This document shows positions 11,364-20,500 of a stretch of 64,000 bases of DNA, piece after piece. The notes under the pieces are model-generated. The model was not told the origin of the DNA, made no database searches, and was given only the letters and a program-made list of their open reading frames with translations. The first letter of the stretch is position 1, and every line of letters starts with the position of its first letter. The position numbers were made by a program, and so were the translations under genes. Source of the stretch: Effrenium voratum (taxonomy: Eukaryota; Sar; Dinophyceae; Suessiales; Symbiodiniaceae); assembly GCA_963377175.1 (NCBI GenBank), contig CAUJNA010001032.1, forward strand, positions 53,996 through 117,995, in the 5' to 3' direction.

Positions 11364-11483
11364 GTGGCCGTGGACGGCATGGGCGAAGCGGGCCTGGAGT
11401 GCCGGTTTCTCAAGGACTCCCTGGCGGAAGGCGCGGCTCCATTCGATCTCCGGCTCAGGCTCAGAGCCCTTCCATTTGCTAAG
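11364..11483 (+). CDS. Coding exon interrupted by a miniature element
   Basis: After GGTGAG the frame reads VAVDGMGEAGLECRFLKDSL then ..APFDLRLRLRALPFAK. The reading frame runs straight into the element at 11488-11585. Joining across the element with one AATG copy retained gives ..LPFAKNVAVVVKKLI, which keeps the frame open. Parent gene unknown. Confidence 0.45.
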
Positions 11484-11487
11484 AATG

Positions 11488-11585
11488 GGGGTTTCTCAAA
11501 TAGGGGACCTCTAAAATGGCTGGTTTTCCTTTTGGTTTCCTTGAAATACCAACCAACAGGGGGTCCACCATTTTGAGAAACCCCC
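11488..11585. mobile_element. Miniature inverted-repeat element, family A, with AATG duplication
   Basis: Ends GGGGTTTCTCAAA and TTTTGAGAAACCCCC are inverted complements. AATG precedes (11484-11487) and follows (11586-11589) the element. The interior again contains GGTTTTCCTTTTGGTTTCC. It lies inside a coding-like exon. Confidence 0.8.
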
Positions 11586-11616
11586 AATGTGGCTGTGGTG
11601 GTCAAAAAATTAATTG

Positions 11617-11680
11617 GTACCCAAAATGGCTTGCCCTGGTAAATGGAAACAAGGACTAAAACCTGCGGTTTGCCCCCAGC
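11617..11680 (+). repeat. Dispersed repeat, shared with 34250-34312
   Basis: Contains GGCTTGCCCTGGTAAATGGA followed by a GGACTAAAACCTGCGGT block. The same order occurs at 34262-34310 inside an intron of the transporter gene. Confidence 0.7.
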
Positions 11681-11686
11681 TGTTTT

Positions 11687-11797
11687 GGGGGTTTCTCAAA
11701 ATAGGAATCGGACCCCTTTTGGGGTGGTTTTTTCCAGGGAAACCAAAAGGAAACCGAAGCCTACCTGGAGGAATTGGCCCCCAATTTTGAGAAACAC
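11687..11797. mobile_element. Miniature inverted-repeat element, family A
   Basis: Left end GGGGGTTTCTCAAAATAG, right end CCAATTTTGAGAAACAC: imperfect inverted repeats. It abuts the family C element that follows, so the two may be nested or sequential insertions. Confidence 0.65.
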
Positions 11798-11798
11798 A

Positions 11799-11939
11799 AT
11801 ATGGCTGTGGGGACGTCAAAACCAATGGCTGGGATCCATTTTGGGGGATTGGTGAACCACCCGTATTTTTTAGTACCTATTTTAGTGGGGAGAAGGGGAT
11901 GTTCACTGGGGGTACGGGGTTTTGACCCATGGCCATATG
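11799..11939. mobile_element. Miniature inverted-repeat element, family C
   Basis: Left end ATATGGCTGTGGGG..TCAAAACC, right end GGGTTTTGACCCATGGCCATAT. The interior has GGTGAACCACCC and TTTTAGTGGGGA. A closer pair of ends is present in the second copy at 12482. Confidence 0.75.
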
Positions 11940-12167
11940 AGTTGTTTTTCCTCCCTGTTGGTTTGAAAAGGGGATCTATCACAGGACAGGAGGAGATGAA
12001 GCGAACTCTTTGGGGTGGGTCAAGCTTTCAGGGCCACAATTGTCAGGATGTCTACAGGACCACAGTTTGACTGTGGCAAATGTAGAGGGTGGGAGAGGTG
12101 GGGGAGCTGGGAGAAAGGGGGCAGGAGGTTGAAGGTGTGACTGTGCCCGGATGGCGAGGCCCTTTTT
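11940..12167. other. Interval with no clear feature
   Basis: GT/GGG-rich sequence. No exon that I can support. Confidence 0.3.
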
Positions 12168-13429
12168 TTGGTCTCCGCATGGCGAGATGGCGAGGCATAT
12201 CTCGCGATCTTGATCTCAGGGCGTGACGTTAGCCGCTACATTGTACATGGTTCCTCCCTCGCTTGCAGCGAGAGGGACCATGTTTGTCGCTCGCCCTTTG
12301 ACCGCATATTCTTGTTTGGCTGGCAAGTCCTGGCTATTTTTCTTGGGCTTCAGGAGGAACGCGATCCCCGGAACCTTTTGGTCTCTTTCACCATAGCGAG
12401 ACAGGCGGCAGTTGGGGTTGGACTAGCGCTTGGGGCTCGTGGGTTGGACTTGGGCCATTTTGCAGCAACCCCTGCGAGGCAATATGGCTGTGGGTCAAAA
12501 CCAATGGTACCATTTTGGCATAGGTGAACCACCCATTTTAGTCGATTTTAGTGGGGATTGGGATTGTCACTGGGAGTACGGGGTTTTGACCCATGGCCAT
12601 GTTTCGTAAAGGAGATGAATTCTGAATTGGATGCTAAGTGTCCGCTGAGAGGGGGACAGCTGGCAGGGAGTGCCACACAAAAGAAGTCTGTTTGGAGCGG
12701 AGGTGCTGGCCGACTTCCCGGCGCGCTGTATCTTGGATGACTTGCTGACAGCGCTCTTCGAGACCCTGTCCTCATATTTTCCGATCACGCTACTTGGCCT
12801 ACCGATGCGCGATGCGGCTTCGCGGCTTGCGGGTGCCTTAAGGGGCCGGAGGGTCATGCTGAGGTTTGCACCTCCCAAGGGTGACAAGATCGGAATTACT
12901 GGCGACGATCTGCGGCACGCCCTGTCAGAGGTGGGCGTGAAAGTTGGGGGCACGGGAGAATTGGGTCGCATTTTTTCGGCATCGAGCTCCAAGAGGCCCC
13001 TTGCTTTGGATATGCTTCTCAAGTCACGATACCTTGGTGATTCAAGGGGCGGCACCTGTCCCCTGCCTCCGGCAGGCATTCTGCGCATCTCAGCGGATGG
13101 CCAACCTTGACGCTCTGGTGGCATTTAGCTCATGGGGCCCAACGGGGTTCCACATGCCAGGGTGGTCAGCCGGACTTCCGTATAGGCAGCTGTACTTAAT
13201 GTGCACGGCAACCAAGCAACTACAGACCTCAGGTGATACCCTTCTTGCTGGACGCGAGCAACGTGGCACTTTTGGGGCTGTGCCGGGGAAGCAGCGGGGA
13301 GGGGTGGGGTTCTCGGGCTCTCGGTTTCAAGGCAAAGACCTCGAAGCCGATGTGGATGCTACTGTGGCCCAAGCCATGCAGTCGCTGCAGTTTAGCCTGG
13401 AGCTTCCTGGCACATCTCAGGTGGCTTGA
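12168..13429 (+). CDS. Multi-part gene, hypothetical protein, with an inserted element
   Basis: Coding-like frames run along this stretch: 12168-12480 (..IFLFGWQVLAIFLGLQEERD.. and ..RQAAVGVGLALGARGLDLG), interrupted by the family C element at 12482-12601; then about 12603-12655 (FVKEMNSELDAKCPLRGGQL); then 12670-13025 (..LADFPARCILDDLLTALFET.., ..VMLRFAPPKGDKIGITGDDL.., ..RPLALDMLLKSR); then about 13065-13429 (RMANLDALVAFSSWGPTGF.. to ..ADVDATVAQAMQSLQF.., stop TGA). Frame changes between pieces need short introns or frameshifts that I cannot place for certain. I do not recognise the protein. The inserted element makes a broken copy possible. Confidence 0.45.
12482..12601. mobile_element. 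Miniature inverted-repeat element, family C
   Basis: Left end ATATGGCTGTGGGTCAAAACC and right end GGGTTTTGACCCATGGCCATGT are inverted complements with few mismatches. A truncated relative lacking the right end lies at about 38036-38125. Confidence 0.8.
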
Positions 13430-13654
13430 GGCCAAAGATGCCATCATATGGCTTGTGTTATAAGGCAGGCCAAGTGAGCTACGTTCTCAAAACCTGGGTA
13501 GATGAAAGTTAGTAAGGGGCAGTCCCCCATTTTCCTTACACGCCTGGATTTGGGTAGAAATTTTACCAGGTAGAGCCGGCGAAGCCGGTGGGCGGAAGTT
13601 TCTAAAGCGAGAAGAGTGCCTATAGGAAGAGCGTGACTTGTTTTTGTTGGTTGC

Positions 13655-13769
13655 GCTCTTCTGTGTCTCTTTCTTTTTCTTTCTTTTCTTTCTTTTTTTC
13701 TCTCTTGCTTTTTTCTTGCTTTCTTTATTTATTGCTTTCTTTCTTTCTTTTTTCGTTTCTTTCTGTCGC

Positions 13770-13805
<36 letters not shown>

Positions 13806-13806
13806 G

Positions 13807-13849
<43 letters not shown>

Positions 13850-13887
13850 TTCCTTTTTTTTTCTTTCTTTCTTTCTTTCTTTATTTA

Positions 13888-13957
<70 letters not shown>

Positions 13958-13997
13958 TTGTTCCTTCTTTCTTTCTTTCTTTCTTTCTTTTTTCTTT

Positions 13998-14061
<64 letters not shown>

Positions 14062-14087
14062 TTTCTCTCTCTTTCTCTTTCTTTCTC

Positions 14088-14118
<31 letters not shown>

Positions 14119-14203
14119 GTCTTTCTTTCTTTCTGTCTTTCTTTCTTTCTTTTATTTCTTTCTTTCTATCTTTCTTTCTTTTCTTTCTCTTCCTTTTTAT
14201 ATG

Positions 14204-14235
<32 letters not shown>

Positions 14236-14252
14236 TATTTATTTCTCTCAAC

Positions 14253-14301
<49 letters not shown>

Positions 14302-14369
14302 TTCTTTTTCTTTTCTTTCTTTCTTTCTTTCTCTCTTTACTTCTCTCTTTCTTTCTTTCTTTCTTTCTT
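13655..14369. repeat. Long TTTC simple repeat
   Basis: About 700 bases of TTTC repeats with TTTTC, TTTA, CTCT and CTGT variants. Open frames on both strands here are only the translation of the repeat. Confidence 0.97.
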
Positions 14370-14463
14370 GTAATTGGCCATGTGTTGTGAATGTTAACCG
14401 GGATTGCCGCGATAGCGGCATACCGGGCAATTTGCATCCAAAGTCTATGGTGATGTCGCGATA

Positions 14464-14572
14464 GTGACTGACCCATGGCTTTTGGCTCAAGATTGGATCC
14501 GGCGCGCCTCGGACGAGCGTCGCCGGGCCCTCACGTCGACCGCCTTCGTGTTGGAGGAGAAAGAGATTTCAG
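14464..14572 (+). CDS. Coding exon between the two TTTC tracts
   Basis: The frame reads ..DPWLLAQDWIRRASDERRRA then LTSTAFVLEEKEIS, followed by a possible GC donor (TCA|GCCCGG). Composition is coding-like and unlike the flanking repeats. Parent gene unknown. Downstream to 14800 the sequence is T-rich and intron-like. Confidence 0.4.
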
Positions 14573-14802
14573 CCCGGGGCCGGTTGGTGGGGATCGCCTG
14601 TGCGGTTCATCGTCGATCAAGGTTGCGGGTATCCATTTTTCTGTTTTGGTTATTTTCCTGGTTTGTGGTTGATTGGTTACTTGTGTGTGGGAAACCCTGA
14701 TCTTTGGGACCGGGGATTGGTTATTGTTTTGGGGTCCTTGTTTCGTGGCTTGTTTAACCCCTCTAACCTTTCGCCTGGGCACAGGTCCGTGCCCGAACCA
14801 CA

Positions 14803-14812
14803 TTTCTTTATT

Positions 14813-14844
<32 letters not shown>

Positions 14845-15201
14845 TCCTTTTTTATTTCTTTCTTTATTTCTCTCGCTCTTTCTTTCTTTCTTTCTTTCTT
14901 TTCTTTTCTTTTCTTTTCTTTTCTTTCTTTCTTTTATTTCTTTCTTTCTTTCTTCCTTTTCTCTCTTTTTTTCTTTCTTTCTTTCTTTCTGTCTTGCTTT
15001 CTTTCTTTTATTTCTTTATTTCTTTCTTTCTTTCCTTTTTCTTTTCTTTCTTTTCTCTCTTTCTTTCTTTCTTTCTTTTTTTCTTTCTTTCCTTTTTTGA
15101 TTTCTTTCTTTCTTACTTTTCTTTCTTTCTTTCTCTGTTTCTTTCTTTCTTTCTTTCTTTCCAGCTTTCTTTCTTTATTTCTTTCTTTCTTTTCTTTCTT
15201 T

Positions 15202-15269
<68 letters not shown>

Positions 15270-15335
15270 TTTTCTGTTCTTTCTTTCTTTCTTTCTTTCT
15301 TTCTTTATTTCTCTCTTTCTTTCTCTCTCTCTTCC
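14803..15335. repeat. Second long TTTC simple repeat
   Basis: About 530 bases, same motif and same strand orientation as 13655-14369. Followed by a short CTAT repeat at 15341-15364. Confidence 0.97.
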
Positions 15336-15365
15336 CATTTGATCTATCTATCTATCTATCTATCC

Positions 15366-15540
15366 ATCACCTGACCTTGCGAAAGTACCGCGCCTGCCAC
15401 GAAAAATGTACTCGACCTTGCGAAAATACTGCGCCTGCCGCGAAATCTGTACTTGACCTTGCACGGGCACAAAATACTGCACCTGCCACGAAATCTGTAC
15501 CTTAGGTTGCCAAAGTGCTGCACCTGCCACGCAAAATGGA
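15366..15540 (+). repeat. ~40-bp tandem repeat
   Basis: Four imperfect units built on GACCTTGCGAAA..TACTGCGCCTGCC followed by ACGAAATCTGTA. Unit length varies slightly. Confidence 0.85.
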
Positions 15541-15595
15541 CCTCCGAAAACCTCCGAAAACGTCTGCGCGAGCACTACAGTGGGCAACATTCCGA

Positions 15596-15655
15596 GCCCG
15601 CGGCGAGACCGTGGCGAACCCGCGGCGAGACCGTGGCGAGACCGTGGCGAGACCG
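15596..15655 (+). repeat. Short GC-rich tandem repeat
   Basis: Repetition of GGCGAGACCGT with GGCGAACCCGC variants, five to six units. Confidence 0.85.
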
Positions 15656-15795
15656 CACGCAGAACAGAGGTACCCTTCGCGATTTTTCGTGCTAACTTCA
15701 CGTCTAAGTGAATCCGGATCTTGTGATTCTACTTTTCGTATTACGGAAGTTTTCTTACTAAACTTCCTTTGACTATCAGGTTTTGATTGATTCAG

Positions 15796-15980
15796 GTGTC
15801 AACAACAAAGCAAAAGAACTAGCTCCGGAGCTCAGGAGATTTGGTTCTACAGCAGCGCAGAAGTACCTGAAAGACATCTTGGAGACTGCCAGGGATCAGA
15901 TCTGCAATACGAAGACCACCTGCGGCCAAGAGTTTCGCAACACCGCCCCTCGGCCAATCTTTTCTTTTTTCCCCAGATAG
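15796..15980 (+). CDS. Coding exon, unknown gene
   Basis: After GATTGATTCAG the frame reads VNNKAKELAPELRRFGSTAA then QKYLKDILETARDQICNTK and remains open to TAG at 15978-15980. It is probably helical. It may belong with the exon at 16388-16579, but the join is not established. Confidence 0.5.
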
Positions 15981-16387
15981 CTGAAAGCTATTTTGGAGTT
16001 CTGACTTCGAATAAAGAAGGGAAAGTTATTTGCGAGATTGACGGCTGGGTGCTAGGGGGCGTGCAGTTTGGGGTGCTGGTGCAGGTGCTGTTTTGGGATG
16101 CTGTTTGGGGTGCTGCTTGAGGTGCTCGCAACGGTGCGGGCACATTGTTGCGAGATCGACGGCCGGTGTGGTACTGCTTCGCATGTGAGACGGGCCTTGT
16201 CAAGTGTCAGGTTTCATCCAAACCAGTTTTCGCACCGGGGTACCATGGGGATGGTACCCGTTTAGTACCTGTTTTAAGCCCCTAAAATGGGTATCAATAG
16301 ACAGCACCCAGGGAGCGTCCTAGCAGATTTGTTTCTCCGATTTCCGCAACCCCAGTTGTTGTTTTCTGCGTTTTCGTGTTTGTGCAG

Positions 16388-16579
16388 ACCGCCAAGTTTG
16401 TGATCGGCCAAGTGGCTGCCGCAGTAATGACTGGCATTTCTTCGGGGCCCATGCCTTCCTGGTTGCATATTGTCATGGCTGTGCTTGGCACTAAGATAAA
16501 TGAGGGCGTGAAGAAGATGAATGAGCAGATTGAGGACAAATACGTCGAGTACTCTGCCACTTGCCGCTGTTCGACCTAG
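16388..16579 (+). CDS. Coding exon, unknown gene
   Basis: After TTTGTGCAG the frame reads TAKFVIGQVAAAVMTGISSG then ..WLHIVMAVLGTKINEGVKKM and a polar tail NEQIEDKYVEYSATCRCST, stop TAG. The middle is hydrophobic and could be a membrane or buried helix. No family recognised. Confidence 0.5.
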   Translation, partial: TAKFVIGQVAAAVMTGISSGPMPSWLHIVMAVLGTKINEGVKKMNEQIEDKYVEYSATCRCST

Positions 16580-16781
16580 CTGCAGAAGCAGAATGCTTAC
16601 AACATGGTGGGTTGGTCAAAATGTTGGTAGTCAAACTGGTCATAACTCCATTTGGCCTTGTCTCTTTTTGAGGATCCCCTTTGTTGGGATGGGTTTTCCT
16701 GGAAAGCTCGTGGAAACAATTCACCTTGGTCTAAAAAAGCCAGCTCAGCACCCAGGCTCTGGTGAAAGCATAGACTTGCAG

Positions 16782-16879
16782 CTTGCTGCGCCCACCTCGC
16801 GCGGATCCTGAGGCTTGGAGCCGTGAGGCAATTCGCTGCGAGATCGGCGCCCGGGAAAAGAGGATCTGCATCCTCATGG
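16782..16879 (+). CDS. Coding exon truncated by a miniature element
   Basis: After GACTTGCAG the frame reads LLRPPRADPEAWSREAIRCE then IGAREKRICILM and is then cut by the element at 16880-16978. After the element, ANANTGGKFVGSNCW continues in an open frame. The parent gene is unknown. Confidence 0.45.
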
Positions 16880-16978
16880 GGGTTTCTCAAAATAGTGTAT
16901 TCCTTTTTGGGTCGGTTTTAAAGGGAACCCAAAGGAAATCAGGTGGTACAAGGGGTCCCCTATTTTGAGAAACCCTCA
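16880..16978. mobile_element. Miniature inverted-repeat element, family A, with CATGG duplication
   Basis: Perfect 16-bp terminal inverted repeats, GGGTTTCTCAAAATAG (16880-16895) and CTATTTTGAGAAACCC (16960-16975). CATGG occurs at 16875-16879 and again at 16979-16983, consistent with a target-site duplication. Confidence 0.85.
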
Positions 16979-17171
16979 CATGGCAAATGCAAACACTGGC
17001 GGCAAGTTTGTTGGTTCCAACTGCTGGATTTCGCAACCACAGGCGCTGCGGCCACTACCGCTGTTTCGAGTGCAGTCAGGGCCTGGCATCCGAATGCTAG
17101 CTGCGAAGCAGACTGGCTGCACCACGGCTGCCGCATCTTTTTTGTCAAAAGCGGCAACCTCGGATTGTCAA

Positions 17172-17381
17172 TGTACGTAGATTATGATGCTAAGTAGACT
17201 ATGAAGGATGTGAAGCACTATCCTTCACGGAAGCATGTATGTGAGCTTGTCCTACTTTTCGCGCAGTGTTCATTAACTGCAAGTAGATGCATGCTTGGCA
17301 TTGCTGTGTAGTCCTCTTTCTGCAGAAACATGGCTCTGGTCCTTTAGTGCAAAAGCAACTAGGCGCCGCCGCAATGAGTTC
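17172..17381 (+). repeat. Left 210-bp direct repeat of the Helitron region
   Basis: Matches 27947-28156 base for base except three substitutions, at an exact offset of 10775. It includes one copy of the hairpin unit (GAAGGAT, 10-base loop, ATCCTTC) also found at 4339-4795, and a splice acceptor plus the first bases of the exon at 17326. It could be an element end, a duplicated target, or one of two pre-existing repeats. Confidence 0.9.
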
Positions 17382-17481
17382 GGTGAAATCTGCAGTCGTC
17401 AGCAGGCTAGCAAGTGCGAGGAAGTTTGGTGTTGAGAGTCTTTTTGACTTCCCGAGGCCAACTATTCCTTTGAAGCGATAG
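17326..17481 (+). CDS. Terminal exon upstream of the Helitron ORF
   Basis: After CCTCTTTCTGCAG the frame reads KHGSGPLVQKQLGAAAMSSV then KSAVVSRLASARKFGVES.. and ends ..RPTIPLKR, TAG at 17479-17481. Its first 56 bases lie within the left direct repeat; the right repeat copies only that part, so the exon is truncated there. It could be the end of a host gene or cargo of the element. Confidence 0.5.
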   Translation, partial: KHGSGPLVQKQLGAAAMSSVKSAVVSRLASARKFGVESLFDFPRPTIPLKR

Positions 17482-17549
17482 GCGGGTTCGGCAGTTTATG
17501 ACTCACACGATGCTACACTAGACAGCACCTGAGATACTGCCAGGAAGGA

Positions 17550-20500
17550 ATGCGCTCGCAGCAGTGTAACAGCGAGTTCGGCCTGTGCTCGGCTCGTTCA
17601 CAGTGCGACTCCTGCGGCGCCGAATGCAAGTACCGCAAACAGGATGATTCGAACTGCGCAGGGTGTAGCGACCCGAAACGCTCAGGGTGTAGCGACCCGA
17701 AACGCTCAGGGTGTAGCGACCCAAAACGCTCAGGGTGTAGCGACCCAAAACGCTCAGAGTGTAGCTCCTCGGAATACTTAGAATGTCATGACCCGAAGTG
17801 CCGGAAATCCTGTGCACTGGCGACCATGTTGCAGGAACGCGAAGATCGTCGAAGAAGTTATGCGTTGGTTTGTGTTTTTAGCGGGCGCTCCACAACGCTG
17901 TCACGTTGGCAGGAGTGGGCTATTCCATACTTGGGCAATTTGCCGCATATCTACTACTTGCAAAACAGTCACATTATCCACGTTTTGCAAGTACTTAATG
18001 ATATAATTTATGTATATTCGCCAGATGAAGGACAACATCTTCGTAGCGCTTGTCGGTACGAACAGCGCGCGGCTGATCTAGGCCACACAGATGCATACAT
18101 ACAACAAAACAAGCAATTTGCCACAAACGACTCGACAACGGCGAAGCAGAGCACAAAAGGTATGACTCCGAATGCACATTACGTCCCTCTTCTACGTGTA
18201 GCCAATTGGAAAATGTGCCGATGGGTAGGTGACCAATTCGTCGAGTTCCAGGCAGCGCGGTCGGCTTCGTGGTCTCCCACGAGCCTGCGTTTGCCAATCG
18301 CAACCTTCGGCAACGAGGCACATTCGTTGCGCTGCAACGGGCCACAGTCACATCTCGCTCCATACTTGAGGGGATTCAGCGGCGGAGAGCCGGCACATTT
18401 AGCGACGCGCGCCGTGCGCTGTTTTTCGGAGCAGGCAGACGTGCGCTTGTCCTCGCATGCGACAAAGAGTCAAGACAGCGCGATTAAAACAACTGGGATG
18501 CGTAAGCTCCGGCTACCTCGCACGCACGACAGAGGCGGCGGGCCTCCCTCTGCAACAGAGAAGAACGTGTTCCAAAGACTACTGACGCCGGCGCAGCAAG
18601 ACCTGTGGCAGGCTCTCCTGCTGTCACACTTGGGAACACAGGAAGCGGTAGCAATGGCGATAGAGAGCGAATGGTCACAAAATTGGTGCTTATTAGACCA
18701 ACTCGTAGCGCACGTCACAGAGAAGGAGTACGAGTCCCTTGCGCTGCTCTTCGTCACGATGTTCAAGGACAACACAGCTGCTGCATTCCCCGAGGACAAG
18801 GAAAGAATAGCTTCACTGCAGGAAGAAGGGAAGCTCTTACAAATGGCGAGCCCTCACAACGCAAATAATTGCCTGCTGGATGCTTTGGTGTTGGCCTTGG
18901 TCGCAGAAGGACTTGTGGAAACCGACGTGCATGTGGACATGCAAGCTCGCGCGAGAATCTGCGCAACGTGTCGTCAAACGCTGGTCGCCGCCGGGGCCGA
19001 AGAGGCCGCAGCTTGCGAAGGTATCTTCCCTTTCTTGGACGCTCAGGAGCATAGTCACATTGTGCTTCCAGAGCTATACCGCATGCTGAACCCAAACGCT
19101 AAAGTGCGACCTAACTTCGAGATTCGCGTCTATACCCGCTTCGACTCAGAGGACGTCAGGCCGGAAGAACACGGCATATTCGTGCGAGGCTCGGCAGGAG
19201 CAAGCAATCCGTCAAGGATATTATGTCTCTACAACCACACATCTGCCAACTTTCGCGGGTTTCACTTCGATGCTTTGGTGTCGCCGCTGGGCACGGACCA
19301 GCTACAGAACAGAACTGCAGCGTCGAAGTCGGGGTTCACGCAAGAAGCAGTGAAGTGCGGCAGCGCCTCTTTGCGGAGAAGCAGTGCAGAGTTGGCTCAG
19401 CGCGAAGGAACTGCAAGCGGAGAAACGGCAGCTCTGCTGCAAGCGAAAGAACCGGAAGGTGTGTCAGAAGAAGCTGCGAACACGAGCAGCGCAAGCGCGG
19501 TGTCACTGTGTGGCCTGGCTGCGACGGTGGCCCCAAAAAGGACAGAGAAGATGCATCTGGAAGAATTCATGAAGGCACGAGTGGGCTTAGACGTGACCTT
19601 TGCAGACGAAGAGGTAGCGCGACTGGTCGACGCAGCAAGAAACAAACATGTTGGCAGGATAGCTGCTAAGTTTGCGGAAGTGGCGGAGGAATACACATGC
19701 GAAGAAGTGGGACACGCGGAAGTCAGTGCACTGGCTCGGCTATGGATTAACGAGTGCTCAGAGGAAGCACACCTGCGCCAAGCGACAATCGGCACGGAGC
19801 AGATACCTCCGCTAAATGCTATTATGTCGGACAGCGCAACCAGCAAAAAACCAAATGCCGAAGAAGATGTAGCGCTGAGAACAGCTGGCGAGTCGCCAGT
19901 CGGCACTAGCAGCAAGCAAGACAAACAAACAGACGCAGCGACAGTCGCAGGCACAAAGCGTCGACGTCTCTATGGGAAGCAGTCGGATCCAAATACAACC
20001 CGTGCGCCAACAACAGCTGTCGCGGATGCTAGGGAAAATTTGGGCGACGACTGCTTTTACTTGAGTTGCCTGCCAGCCTCGGAGAGTAGTGATCCGCGTG
20101 CGGAGAAGGAAGCACTGGCAGAAGCCATAGCTGACCAGCTGAGCGCGCGACCGACCCTACCCAATCGCTATCAGTGGATTGCAGAAGAGAGCAAGCATGC
20201 TATGGACTTGCCAGATGTACATTGTGCGTTCGCAACGTGCAGTTTCGAAACCGATTCGATGGACAGCTTGCTGGAGCATCTGAGCGCGGAGCATGAAGCG
20301 TGGTTGGCCACATTGGCAGCGCAGCTCCCGCCTTGTGCAGAAGATCCAAAGAGCATCATGGCAGCCTATCGTCTGGGGCTGAGCCACAAGTGTCAAAGGG
20401 AAGCGCCGTTTGCGCACGTTTCCCTGGACCGACGAGCCTTGCGGAACTACCGCGCTGCCATGGACAGCACGGACATGGCCGAGCTTATTTGCCTTATTTG

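Noticed and set aside
13487..14476. Long open frames on both strands rich in Lys/Glu or Phe/Leu/Ser
   Set aside because: They are translations of the TTTC repeat and have no independent coding signal.
14470..14495. Possible dinoflagellate spliced-leader relic, TTTTGGCTCAAG
   Set aside because: Only 12 bases match the leader as I recall it, the upstream half does not, and the segment reads better as part of a coding exon (..DPWLLAQDW..).
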